NCBI GenBank assembly: GCA_004154925.1
Contig: QJNS01000105.1
Coordinates: 124,001-188,000, forward strand
Reading direction: 5' to 3'
Origin: Monosporascus cannonballus
Taxonomy: Eukaryota > Ascomycota > Sordariomycetes > Xylariales
DNA: 64,000 nucleotides
Position 1 is the first letter of the stretch. Every line of letters begins with the position of its first letter. Under the pieces are notes generated by a model, which had not been told where the DNA came from, did no database searches, and saw only the letters and a list, made by a program, of their open reading frames with translations. Positions 42,791-53,900 of the stretch are shown piece by piece. The translations under genes and the position numbers were made by a program.

Positions 42791-45700
42791 TTAGTCCACG
42801 CTATTCTCCATAGCCTTACGGTTATTATTCTTGTATATCAGGTACTTTTCAGCCAGATTTCTCTTGTCTCTTAAAGCCTCGATATCAGATTCGCGCCTTA
42901 TGCCATACCGATACACCCTAGCGGGTGCCTATGCTTTATCAGCAGGATTATTAGGCTCTTCGAATATCGTAAGCCAATTCGCTACCTGAAGGTTAAGCCC
43001 TACGGAACTGATACCGTAGGACGTAATTAACACCTTAGGGCGGTGGCGGCTATTAAATTTGTTAACCATGGTATATCGGGAATAATAATCGTCTTCGCGG
43101 GTGGCATTAAATAGAACGCTTGCATGTATATATATAACCTGTACGTCCGGGAAGTTCTTGATTAGGAGTATCATAGTAACGTAGCATGAAACTGGGTGGA
43201 ATGCGAATACTACCATATGTTTATCGCCTCGACTAAGTATGTCCGTGATTCGGTGGCGCAGTCTTTGGAATTTGGGCGATTCGGTTCTTAGTTTGTCGCG
43301 ATACTTTTAAAAGGGATATCTGGCGAAAAGAGGCCTGATGATAATGTTATCGTATTTTGATACCGCAAGATACGTGGTTATAATGTTTGCAAGTTCGTTA
43401 ATGTTTCGTGCCATAAGTTATTCGGCTGTAATTTTCGCGTTTTGCCAGAGAGCGGTCAGGGTCGGGAAAGTAGCTGCTCGACAGATAATGCCATAGCATT
43501 CGGCACCCTTGGCATCCGCCTTGGCATGGCCTCTGAGCAATTCCATTTTAATGGCGGCCTTAATGGGTTCCGTACCCCTCCGTTCCTTTTGGTATTGCTA
43601 AGATTTTGTCCTGTATTTGTCGTTTATTTACGATTAAACGGACGCGGCGGTACGTCTAAATACATCCCAGGTAAAACCTTTATCAGCCATAAAACAAAGA
43701 CGATCTTTTACATTAGGCGGAGGAAAATCGATAATGGGTTTACCGGAATGGTCGAGGGTCTCGGCCGTTCGCCGGACGATAATCTGTTATACCACTTTCC
43801 GTCTTAGCGGTCCATGACGTTCCTATCGGAAGGCAAGCTCCGCCTTCATTTTGCCGTTGTCCATTTTATGGAGCCTCGAAATGATGTAGTTCTCGTCGTT
43901 GGCAAAGCTTTTCCAATCATGTACGTATTGCGAGAAGTGGGTCCATCCTTGCTTAGCCGCTGTCTCGTCGAAATGCGTTATGGCCTAACGCCAAGCGTCA
44001 GGACCAAGCGCCTGCAAAGAACCCGAGATAGCGAGCAGAAGAACTGGGCCTCGTACATAACGCCTTATCTTGTCGAGGAATACGAACGGCGCAGTAGGAG
44101 AAGAAATACCTTTATACTTGTGCGCCTCGTCCATAATGACCAAGCCTACTGTTATTTCGTCGTAAAACCTGCCCTTGCTTCTTATGTACTCGTTTGCGAA
44201 ATAGTACGCGAGGCTGCCGTTATCGTACTCCTTAAAGCAGCCACGTTTATCCCGCGCTGCCGAATCGACCTGGTCCTTTCGGTAGACGAATTTCTGGTTG
44301 CCTTTCGCCTTGCCTTAGGTGTTGCACCAAGCGTTGTGATTTACCATAAACTTTATATCTTTGATAGGGCTTGTGACGCCGAAGTCTAGATATTCTTTGA
44401 CCTGGTTTACCCAATTATCGATAAGATGGGGAGGCATGAAAATGATAGCGGGAAGATCGTAAAGCTTCCGGACGATTTTGTACGTCCAGCCGTACCTATT
44501 ACACGTACACTACAGTCCATCGGGATGTTCGTATCTACTGGGGCATTTAGTACCGGTACTTTGGTCGTTTTCGCGCAGATGTCGATGAGGGTTATCTTTG
44601 ACGTGGTTTTGGCTCTGTAGTAGGCGACGGCGGACGACCACGATAGCTAACGATTCGATAATCTTGCCAAGACCCATATCATCGGCCAAAAGCCCCCCTG
44701 CAACCCTTTCCCGTACTGGATTGGTAAGGAGGAGGAATATACACATAGCCTGGTAATAATTAAATAACGACTTAAAGTCCGTAATCTTGACTTCGGTAAC
44801 GGTTGCATTATAACCGAAAAGCTCGTACGTCCCCGTCCAGATGGTATCGACCCAGCCGCCGTTATAAGGTTCTGTAAACGTATCGTAGCTGGGAAAGGCG
44901 TTATCGTCGGCTGATAGGTTGATAACTCTTTTTGGTTCGACCGGCCGTTGTTCCATTGTCGCAGTGGTCCGGGATGCCGGTTGGTACGGCAGCCTCTGGC
45001 TTTCGATTTCGGACGTATGTTATGGACGGCCTACCCGGTTACTTAAGTCGATGGATGTGGGGTCCCGTGGGGAACTGGGAGTGTTAGTAAGCAGCGCGTC
45101 GGTTTGGCTGCGTTCGCTGGAGGGGTACATCGAAGGCGAAGCTGGCGCGAAGGTATAACGCAAAAACAGGAGCAGACGTACAAAGCCTGAAAATTGGCTT
45201 TCGTTCCCTTTGATTCGCGCTTTATTGGATTTATGTAAAGCGTTATAAGGGCGCACAGGTAAAATTTTTCGTTTCGTATATATATCGAAAAAACGTATTA
45301 AGTGTTTCGCGACGTAAGCGCTTTTCATATTTGTCGGGTCCGAGCTATATGCTGATAATATTAAAAGCGAATTAAGTTCTAGTGCCGGCAGAATCAGATT
45401 CTGCCAGATCAAGTAATCCGGGATGCCTTTTACCCCGCCTTTTACGTTATCGAATAACGTGGCTCTTATAGTTTTGTCGTATCGTTCTAGAACTTCCTGT
45501 AGCGAAGCCCTATTTTGTGACGGCCTTTTAGCATCGTGAGCTTCGCCCGTATCGGGTATGCGAATACAGTTAATAGTTTTTTGGGATTCCCCAACTGCTG
45601 GGATCTTTTTATCCGAGCCGCTAATCAGGTCCTCTTCGGCGTCGGTACCGACAGCATTCTCTAGGCTGGCCCTTTTCTTGCGCCGTGGAGGCGGCGCTGC

Positions 45701-47071
45701 GGCGCTTTCGGGCCTTTGATTCTAGTTTGCCAGCTTTAATATCTATTGCGTTTTAAGTCGATCCCGGATGGAAGGCTCCAGGTTCGCGGTAATACGCATG
45801 AGGTTTTCTTTCGCGGACCACGGGTTGGCTATGATTTCATATCGCATTACCGCAATCCGATCATCGAATATTCGCAGCTTTTTGGTAAGACCGAAAACGG
45901 TTTTATGGACCGAGCCCCGATGGAGCGCTTGCCATGTTGGAAGCTCCTTATATTGTAATAAAAATCTCTTTTCGTTCTGCCATTTTATTTTGTAATTACG
46001 AACTATTTCGTCGAGGATGGCAATAACCTCCTGAAATGCAAGATTTCTTGAGTTTTGTTGCTGGCGATTACTTTCTTCTTCCCAAATCTCGTTCCAGGTT
46101 TCCGAGTCGTATTTTTGGTCGGATTCGCCACACGCCGGCAGAATTTCGTTATCGAATAGGTCGTTTAGAGGCGCGACGGAATTTGCAGTTTGCCTTTTTG
46201 GCAGGCGGGCAGCGGGGTATCGCCTGCGTACATTTGCGACGCGTTTGAGTAAGTGGCTCACTTATATCTGATGTCCCCGGTAAGGTGTATTGTCGCGTTG
46301 GAAGTTGAATTCGCGGTCGTTACAACTGGAGGTGGAGTCGCGCTTATCATGGAGAATGTCGTAGTTTGGAAGGCCAGCGTCCCGGAAATACGCGGCCGTT
46401 TTCTGTTGCGAGTATTGCCGGCTTGGTCCAACTTGCGCTAGCAGCTATGGTTGGACCTTTCGTTTTTTTGCTTGTAGCTTTCCGACTTCGGGATTGAGAT
46501 ATTGCAGGCCACCCTTAGTGCGCCTTCGGTTTGTAAGTTGTGAACTACCGCCGTTATCAGCTTCCGTGATAACTCGCTTTATAACGGTGTTATCAATGCC
46601 GACCGTCTCCTTTACTGTATTGTCCTTCGATGTAGGTATTGGTCTTTCGGGGGATTATCGTGGTGTTGCGTCGTATATCTTATCCGGGTCGTTTACCTTA
46701 AATTCGTAACTTGGTTTATCGCCATTAATATTTATAAGCGGTTTTGAGCGTAGGATAAGTACCGGCAATGCTGATCCCTCGAAAGACGGTAATATCGTAA
46801 TGCCTATCTGGATGCCAATGATCAGCATTTTTAGCTCGTTTTGGTAATGTACTTTTTGCGTCCCATTAAATACGAAAGGTTCGGTAAACGGTAGGCCAAT
46901 CTCGGCTAGCAAATATTTTTTTATCCTTTCGTAATTATAATAGCTTAAGGTTCGAATAATAACGACCAGCCCGTAATTGTTCAAGAATTTGTTTAATGTA
47001 AACTGGATTAATCGATCTTGGTGGCTTACGCATACGACGATATGGTCGAGGTTCGGGCGACAGTGCTCCAT
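42791..47071 (-). pseudogene. SNF2-family DEAD/DEAH ATPase, RIP-decayed
   Basis: A large gene, about 1,400 codons, reading right to left from ATG 47,071 (MEHCRPNLDHIVVC). Motif I with its Lys is intact at about 44,680 (GGLLADDMGLGKIIESLAIV, SNF2 style). Motif II is DEAH in LVIMDEAHKYKG near 44,125. Helicase-C blocks include VTMILLIKNFPDVQVIYIHA, the RPKVLITSYGISSVGLNLQV block with its NWLTIFEEPNNPADK continuation (42,929-43,120), and motif VI ending RVYRYGI just before the TAA at 42,791. Here the expected QARxRVYR Gln is a stop (TAG). Two further open segments, 45,743-46,261 and 45,020-45,412, belong to the N-terminal region. SNF2 proteins translocate on DNA to remodel chromatin or repair complexes. 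The copy is inactive because stops occur throughout. Confidence 0.7.
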
Positions 47072-48518
47072 TTTTGCGTTCGCGGAATGGGGAGGGAGAG
47101 GGATGGATTTTTAGATGCTAGGTTTGGTTAATACCAGCCGCTTGGGATAAGACGAATAGTATATACGTAACGCTTTCTTCGCAAAGACTATCGCATATGT
47201 CGAATGCACAAATGTTGAGGTTGCTGTGAAGGTTTCGTACGCCGAGTCCTTCAGCTATTGTATAGGCGAAGATTTCAGGTGGTAAACGTGAGCGTATTAA
47301 GGATTTACATGAAACGTCGTGATGTGGATGGTATATATCCTGTTGTTACTGAAGCGTTAATTAGCGACATATTTTCCTGGGGAAGGGAGGATTGTGATAA
47401 GGAAATATGTAGTTTTTTGTAAGCATTTAATAAAGAAATCGAAGGCAGGATGCAGAACTGGATGAGCTTGATTATCTACCTACCTAGCCTGAGCTGGTTC
47501 GACGCGGCGGAGGAGGCTTAAAATCAGGTTGATATTTGAAAACGATGGAATAAATTGGTATTGGGATAAAGGCCGACGATTGAAAATGGGACGCTATGGC
47601 GATAGGCAATAGGCAACAGACAACCCCACAAAAAAGGGCTTGTGAGCCTTAGGACCTTTTCATGATGGTTATCGTAAAAACCAGATAAAAGTAACAAAGT
47701 GGAAGTTTGCCTGTTAGCAACGTTTTACCGAAAAGGGAGAAATTCCAGATAATATTACATTCGCCTGATAGTATTTACAGATAAAATGTAATAAGAAAAT
47801 TAAATTAGCGATATAAGTATTACTTAAAGCAAACCTAAAGGCAATAATATAGTAAATAGTTTCGTAAGTAAGTAAGCTTTATCGTTAACAATAATGTATG
47901 ATTATACGATAAGTAATGTTGTGGTAATAGTTATCAAGAAAATTTATTTCCGATCGAGTTTTAGTCGGCCCGAGCACAAAATGCCAGGTTTAGCCGCAAA
48001 GGTCAGCCTCAGTTTTAGTATATACTTTAATGGTTCCCCGTCGGCGGCTGGACTTTAATGCGTACGGGGTAAATAGTTTAAAATAACTTATCCCATCCCA
48101 GAATTGGCGCCTCGGCCCCCTATTTGCTAGACATATGTTTATGTACGTACTGCCGCGATATTTTTCTTAGTCCCGTAACGCCCAATTAATCCGCATTTAT
48201 TTCATAGGGGCCGGTCGCCGATGCGGCTCAACCGCCGGAGAATGATTTTCTAATTGGAGACCTTCTGTTTCGGTAACGAAACTGCCTTCTCGGGAAGTTA
48301 AACGGACAGGTTGGCGATATGAACTGGATTAAATAGGTATGGAAGCGTTATTCGGTTATAATTAAACGATTTGAGAATTTAAAGCTAATAAACAATATAA
48401 TATGGCCCTGCTGTTAAAGCTATGGCATTAATTCCCGTGATACCCGTGCCCGTTAAATGGTTGTTGAAACCGTTTATTAACGTCGTTCTCCCAGTTCCGT
48501 TTTTTATCCTATTCCTGC
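47072..48518. other. RIP-mutated sequence, no identified gene
   Basis: AT-rich with dense stops. A short protein-like plus-strand patch (about 47,395-47,520: EGRMQNWMSLIIYLPSLSW) is seen but not identified. Confidence 0.4.
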
Positions 48519-50150
48519 TTATACCTTATTAGTAACCCCTGTCATTATCCCATCCTCGCTCTTATTAGCCGTGCTCTGATTATCCTTATCACATGCCACT
48601 TCCTCCTTCTTATCGCCATTCTTGTGCACTTCTCGCTTAGTCAATTTCTGGAACGCTTCATATTCTTTTACGTGTTTCAGCGCATTTATAGCTGCTATTC
48701 GCGGGTCAGATAAATACTGGACGAGCACAGATGTGATTGCGGAGGCTGGAAATTCCTTATCGGGGAATGCAATGGAGAACTGCTGCGCGTAAGCGTCAAG
48801 TTCCTCCTGAGTGGGCAGTGTATTTGGGACGTCGCATGAATCGTTTGGCGGCTTTTCTCCATTCTCGCCGAAGGTCAATCTGTACCTGTTCCAAGATATG
48901 GTAAGGTGGAATCCCTTTCCTGTCTTAGAGCTGTCTGGCAACTTAGGCGGCTCCAGTAATTCCTTCTCAAGAAATTTGTAGCAATTATAAAATAATTGCT
49001 TAATTTCCTAACGGGTGACAAACGAAAAACCTTATTTGATATCAATACGGCCAGGACGGATAAGGGCGTCATCAAGTATTTCGGGATGATTGCAAGTCAT
49101 GATAACCAGCCTACCGCCCGCCACAGCCCCAACACCGTCAAGACCGTTCAAGACGGAGGCTAAGTCGGGCCCTTTACTGCGGTCGGTACGGCTGCCGTCC
49201 GTAGGTTTAGCTTGCTTTCTTTCCTGACCTTAAAAGTCCGTCCTATCAATATCCTCCAGCAAAAGGATACAGCGCGGAGGGAAACGTCTTATCAGGGCCG
49301 TAATATCACCCGAAAAACTACCCAAATCGATTTGGTAAATGTCCAAACCAAATTTCCCGGCGGTAATCTATGCCAAGGTTGTCTTGCCGCTCCCTGGCGG
49401 ACCATAAAAAAGGTATCCCCTGCGATATGGAAGACTTAATCTCGCATATGAATCTTGGGTGCGCGGAAGCAAAAACTGATTCATGTTTCCGAGTATGTAA
49501 TCTAGGATACCGTCTGGGAGGACTATTGTCTTTTCGTCCCGTATGGGCACCGCGGGTCCCGGCTGCCAAGCATGTCCCACCCACCCTCTTGGTTCCGGAA
49601 TCCATGTTCTTATGGTTCCTTCCGAATTCTCGAGTGCCCAGACACGAATTCTCTGATACAGTTCTTTTAGCCTTTTATACATGCCTTTCAAAATCCATAT
49701 GCTGATTTTCTCGAATTGTTACGCCTCTTTAAAGTTTTGCGTCCGAATAAAAAAGATAGGTACCCAGCTATCCCAGATCAAATAAGTACCGTACCAAGGG
49801 GAATACGAAAATAATTACGCCGCCAACAACTTGGCTTGGTTAAAGCAGCCGTTCTTACCCATGGCGTCCTTTTCCGTTTTACGTCTATTATCGAACTTTA
49901 CGTTTATCGGGGCCATAATCGCCTGCATGGTTTAAAGCCTACCTTTTTTCTCCCAGGCAACGTAATCCAAAACCTTGTGATAATTACTGTGGTCGTTTTT
50001 AAAATAAATTGTCGTCCATAGTTTGTCCTTCCAGGTCTTAGGAACATTTTTCCATATGAAAATTAGCCCCGTAACAAATACGGCTGGCATGATCGCCCAG
50101 CTGTCGTAAATATCCAGCTGCTTAGCGATAAGCCGAAAACATATTTCGTA
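48519..50150 (-). pseudogene. BCS1-like AAA ATPase, RIP-decayed
   Basis: The order matches the Bcs1 family. There is an N-terminal membrane span (about 50,070: AIMPAVFVTGLIFIWKNVPK), then a Bcs1_N-like domain (VKFDNRRKTEKDAM, SPWYGTYLIWDSWVPIFF, WILKGMYKRLKELYQR). The AAA domain follows: Walker A GPPGSGKTTLA (about 49,370), Walker B CILLLEDID (about 49,265) and the sensor block GGRLVIMTCNHPEILDDALI then RPGRIDIK. A C-terminal helical tail (48,519-48,941) carries FPDKEFPASAITSVLVQYL. Several stops break it. Bcs1 itself translocates the Rieske protein in mitochondria. Filamentous fungi carry many diverged Bcs1-like paralogs of unknown role, and this one is more likely of that class. Confidence 0.75.
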
Positions 50151-51735
50151 ACCGAAAAATGGCTTACATAAGGAAATTGAAGTAAATTATGGAGGGAAAA
50201 ATATTTCGGTACCGGCCATTTCTAGATTAAGGTCGATGGAGATAAGTGGAAGTATTAATATAGGTAATAGAACGGCCGTTAGGATAATAAATTAAGACGC
50301 TAAAAGACCATAATATCAGAACAGCGGTAAAAATCTTGTTTAGAGGAATACGGCTTTGTAATTTATATATTCCAGGGTGGGTTAATACAGATTTCTTGCC
50401 AGTGCGCTTAAGTACGGCATGGGAGCATTTGCCCGGTTATAGGTAAAACTATATTTAGATACGTTTACCGAACGTAACCCAATCGAAACTGGCATTCTTT
50501 GTACCGCCATTACATATTTATGCACTTAGGACGTCAAAGAGGTAATCTGAATCCCTCGCGCTGCCGACCGCTCTTCCGAATAGGGCGCGCGGTAAGCGTC
50601 GAAATCACAAGGAACGTGAAGGGCTGGGAGCCGAACATAACGTTACGTCCAATAAGACTGATATGTCGGCCTTATTGTCCCACCCAGACTATGTTAATGC
50701 AGGGATAAGGCGGTCGGATATTATCCATATTTTTATTCGCCTTTCTTTTTTGCGTCACATTAATGGATATTGGCCTGCAGCCCATAGCCAAGCCCAATAC
50801 GTAAGCAGAGCCCCCTGTATGTCTGCAGTAATCGTAATGGGTTGCACCTATGGGACATACCTATGTTTATTCTTATGCATGGGACTATAGCCTTTTTTAC
50901 CGGGAATAAGTAAACTGCGCCAAGTTCACAGCCTGCGTATCGACATACCAGAGATAAGGGGATCAAAGACAAGGTATTAAGAAGTAGTAACGGTTTTTTG
51001 CCGGGGTACCGGACGGCTAATACATTATGTAGATAATAGCAGTATTACATATAAATATGCTTTATGGCGTTATTTCGTATTACCAAGGTAATATTGGGGC
51101 CTAGAATTCCCTTAACGTGGAAAACCGTTCGTGGTTTAGCGACGGCCTGGATTTTGGATTATGCATCGAGAAAGGGAATAGGGACTGGGTAACTAAGCAT
51201 ATGTCCTGAAACGGGCCTAATGCTCTGTCGCTTTTACGTAATTATTAAAGCTATTATGGATGAACAGAATATTAACCACTTAGGCGCCTAAACTTTAATT
51301 TCTCGTATAAGCGGGATTCCAAACCTTGTAAAAGGGATTATTACCGCCGTTAATTAAAGGCGAGCAGCTATTGGCCATCTTAATCGCATCCGGCATATTG
51401 GGCCAATAAGTTTATGGCCATGGCCTAGTAATTCCGTATGAAAGTTTTAGGAGATACGGCGTTATTCATACCAGTTAACCGCTTGGTCCGTGCTCGGCTA
51501 TTGGTCCGTATTTGACCGCCTCGATTTAGGCTTCGACGATTTGTTTATAATCCTTGCCGCATTTCCCAGGTAGCCTGAGCTTGGGCTTTTTCTCATCTTT
51601 TAACTTCCAGCCGTCGTACGTAATTTATGAACCCGTCGTAATGACACCGGTTACAAATTAGATACTTAATGCAAAGCGTAAAAAGACATGTATAGGCTTT
51701 ATAACCGAATGCAAATACTTCAGGATCGGCTAAAC
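50151..51735. other. RIP-mutated sequence with one arm of an inverted repeat
   Basis: No gene could be assigned. It includes the left copy (50,765-50,886) of a repeat whose inverted partner is at 54,340-54,463. Open frames here (50,499-50,972) have hydrophobic segments but no motif. Confidence 0.4.
50765..50886 (+). repeat. Inverted repeat, left copy
   Basis: About 122 bp, beginning GGATATTGGCCTGCAGCCCA and ending TATGCATGGGACT. It matches the reverse complement of 54,340-54,463. Most differences are C/T or G/A. RIP acts on duplicated sequence, so this may be what remains of a longer duplication. Confidence 0.7.
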
Positions 51736-52448
51736 GTGGATTAAGCGCAGCTTTCGCCCGTCGGAATGGCAGATTAACCCATTTGCAGGTACGCTAGTTG
51801 TGCCCCGTTTCGGGATGGAGTAAATCTTTAACGAAGCTGCCTCGATGCAATTTATTGCTGAGAAAACGAATATCCCGGTACCTAAGCTATACGGCTGCTT
51901 TGAGGATAATAGAGCCGCGTACTTTATCATGGAGTATGTAGAAGGAGTAACCATAAACAAACTTAGTATTAATAAGCGGAAGGTCGTGGAGACGGAGTTA
52001 GAGGGTTATTTGGAGATTCTGAAGGCACTGAAATCTTCCGCATAGGGCGGTCCTTTAGGTATTATAAGTTCAGTTAATACCAGCATATTTAGGCGGCTGG
52101 TTTTTCTTTGCTGCCCGGTTTTATTAATCGTAAGCTGATACATTATGTATGTAAGTTATCCCGCCTTATCGCATCATGGTGAAATCAGCCCGCTAAGAGT
52201 AGAAAATAAAGCCGAAGAAGTTAAAGGATTTCGTTTTTTGTCATAATGATTTTTTTACGCATAACGTTATTGTGGATCCTGCCAAGTTAAAGGTAAAGGC
52301 TGTGATCGACTGGGAATATGCGGGGTTCTATCCTATTAAGTTTGAAGGCATCTATTTCCGTCGTCCTGGACCATTTGTTGCCCTCGAGGGAAAGGTTAAT
52401 AATAAAAAAAGACTTTTAAAGGTTATGTTCGAAAACGAGGCGAGATAA
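51736..52448 (+). pseudogene. Aminoglycoside phosphotransferase (APH)-fold protein, RIP-decayed
   Basis: The small-lobe block is SMQFIAEKTNIPVPKLYGCF then YFIMEYVEGVTINKL (51,839-51,990). After a decayed stretch, the large lobe has the catalytic loop FVFCHNDFFTHNVIVDP (about 52,232), with the Asp and Asn that bind metal and substrate. The second metal-binding Asp is in KAVIDWEYAGFYP, followed by IYFRRPGPFVALEGKVNNK, ending at TAA 52,446. Two stops just before the loop (SAR*E*KIKPKKLKD) sit where Trp is usual. Fungal APH-family proteins are small-molecule kinases of unknown substrate. Resistance to an aminoglycoside should not be inferred. Confidence 0.7.
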
Positions 52449-53400
52449 TGATATATTAGGTACAGGATCTTACTAAGAATGCAGAGAACAATTCGATATC
52501 TTATCTGAATTAAAAAGCTGTCTAAATAAAAAAGTAATATTATAGATTTGAGATCCCGGAACCCATAGTTCAAATAAACGAAAGTGGAAATCGTGAAAAA
52601 TTGGACGCGATATAATCACGAACCCTTACCCAAAACAAATATTACTTATCATACCCTTTATACTCCGAATTCCTAACGTACGCGATATGGAGTTTTCGAA
52701 AGCTGACCACTTATCAAGTAGAATTACAGGTAAATAATTTAGTATCATATCATCCTAATTACAAAACTCAAAGACGAATTACTTATTTTCTTAACCCATT
52801 TAATAAGTACTTGTAAATGGACAGCCTGGTTAGGTAAAGAAATACTTTACACCGCAAACAGGGCATTTGACTACCGAGGAAAATATATTATCGTCTTAAT
52901 TTTGATAGTTATTCGGAATTGTATAAAAAGTATTAGCTTGTTCGTTTTAATATTATCAAAAGAATATTGTAAGGATGGAAGTAAATAAATTAATAATCAG
53001 ATTTAATTACTGAGGAATTACTTGCTTATTATATGTATACAAAGCAAGGGCATGATAAAGCCGCTTTATCCTGTTATTTCAGACTTATTGGACCATATAG
53101 CCAAAAAGTTTTACGATCCCAATTTTGACCCCAGCTCGCCATAACTCACCATCTTCATTACTATATGCAATCTCCCAATAAATTCTGCAGATACGGCCTT
53201 ATTAATGCCTGAACCAATTATTAAACACCCTAAGGTATGTATTACGTATGTAATAGAATAATAGCGACAACATATCCGGAATACGACGTTCATAACTGCC
53301 TAATCGACATTTATTATATACTACCAATTCCTAAGCTTTTCTTTACCTGCTGCGACAAAAACCGTCACAATTCTTACGCACAGATATTATATGCGGCCGT
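52449..53400. other. AT-rich decayed sequence
   Basis: Dense stops in all frames; nothing recognised. Confidence 0.5.
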
Positions 53401-53900
53401 TTAAATAACCCCGTTAACACGGTATAATCGGCCCTGCTCTAACTTGGTATATCCAACACATACTGGCGCACCTAAAGGCCATAAATCCCGGACGTTCCGA
53501 AACGGGACTTTTGCCTGGCTATAACCTTCCGGGAAGTTTTGTTTCACGCGGAGGCCGCATAAGGCATATTTATTGGACCACATATAAAGTCATAAGATCT
53601 CGCCCGAAGCTAGTTACCTTCAAAACGGATATGATAGAAACCGGGGCTACCGCCATAAAAAGCAGTGTACAAATGGCGTAGCTGCCAAACGTAAATCATT
53701 AGTCGGGACCTGGAAACTGGTCGTATGGTCATGCTCAGATAAGGACCCCACATTGCGAATCAAGCAAGTAAATACGTTGCCCTCCAGCCACCAAATCGGC
53801 TAAACTGCTGACGGGAGGCTAAGGCAGGCTTTTCACGGTACATCGAATAACCCATTGGTATGTATGTCGGCTTAAAGGCGCGTTTATTTCGCGTCCGTAC
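53401..53900 (-). pseudogene. Decayed unrecognised coding fragment
   Basis: Two minus-strand blocks have a protein-like pattern: EGNVFTCLIRNVGSLSEHDH then FQVPTNDLRLAATPFVHCFL (about 53,790-53,660), and after an intron-like GTAACT the block SNKYALCGLRVKQNFPEGYS then VRDLWPLGAPVCVGYTKLEQ (53,583-53,401). No family was recognised. Confidence 0.35.

Noticed and set aside
43442..44389. Two long plus-strand frames (121 and 191 codons)
   Set aside because: Antisense of the SNF2-family gene, whose minus-strand frames carry the helicase motifs including DEAH.
51736..52448. Antibiotic-resistance reading of the APH-fold gene
   Set aside because: Fungal APH-fold proteins are numerous and mostly of unknown substrate, and this copy is broken; no resistance role can be supported.
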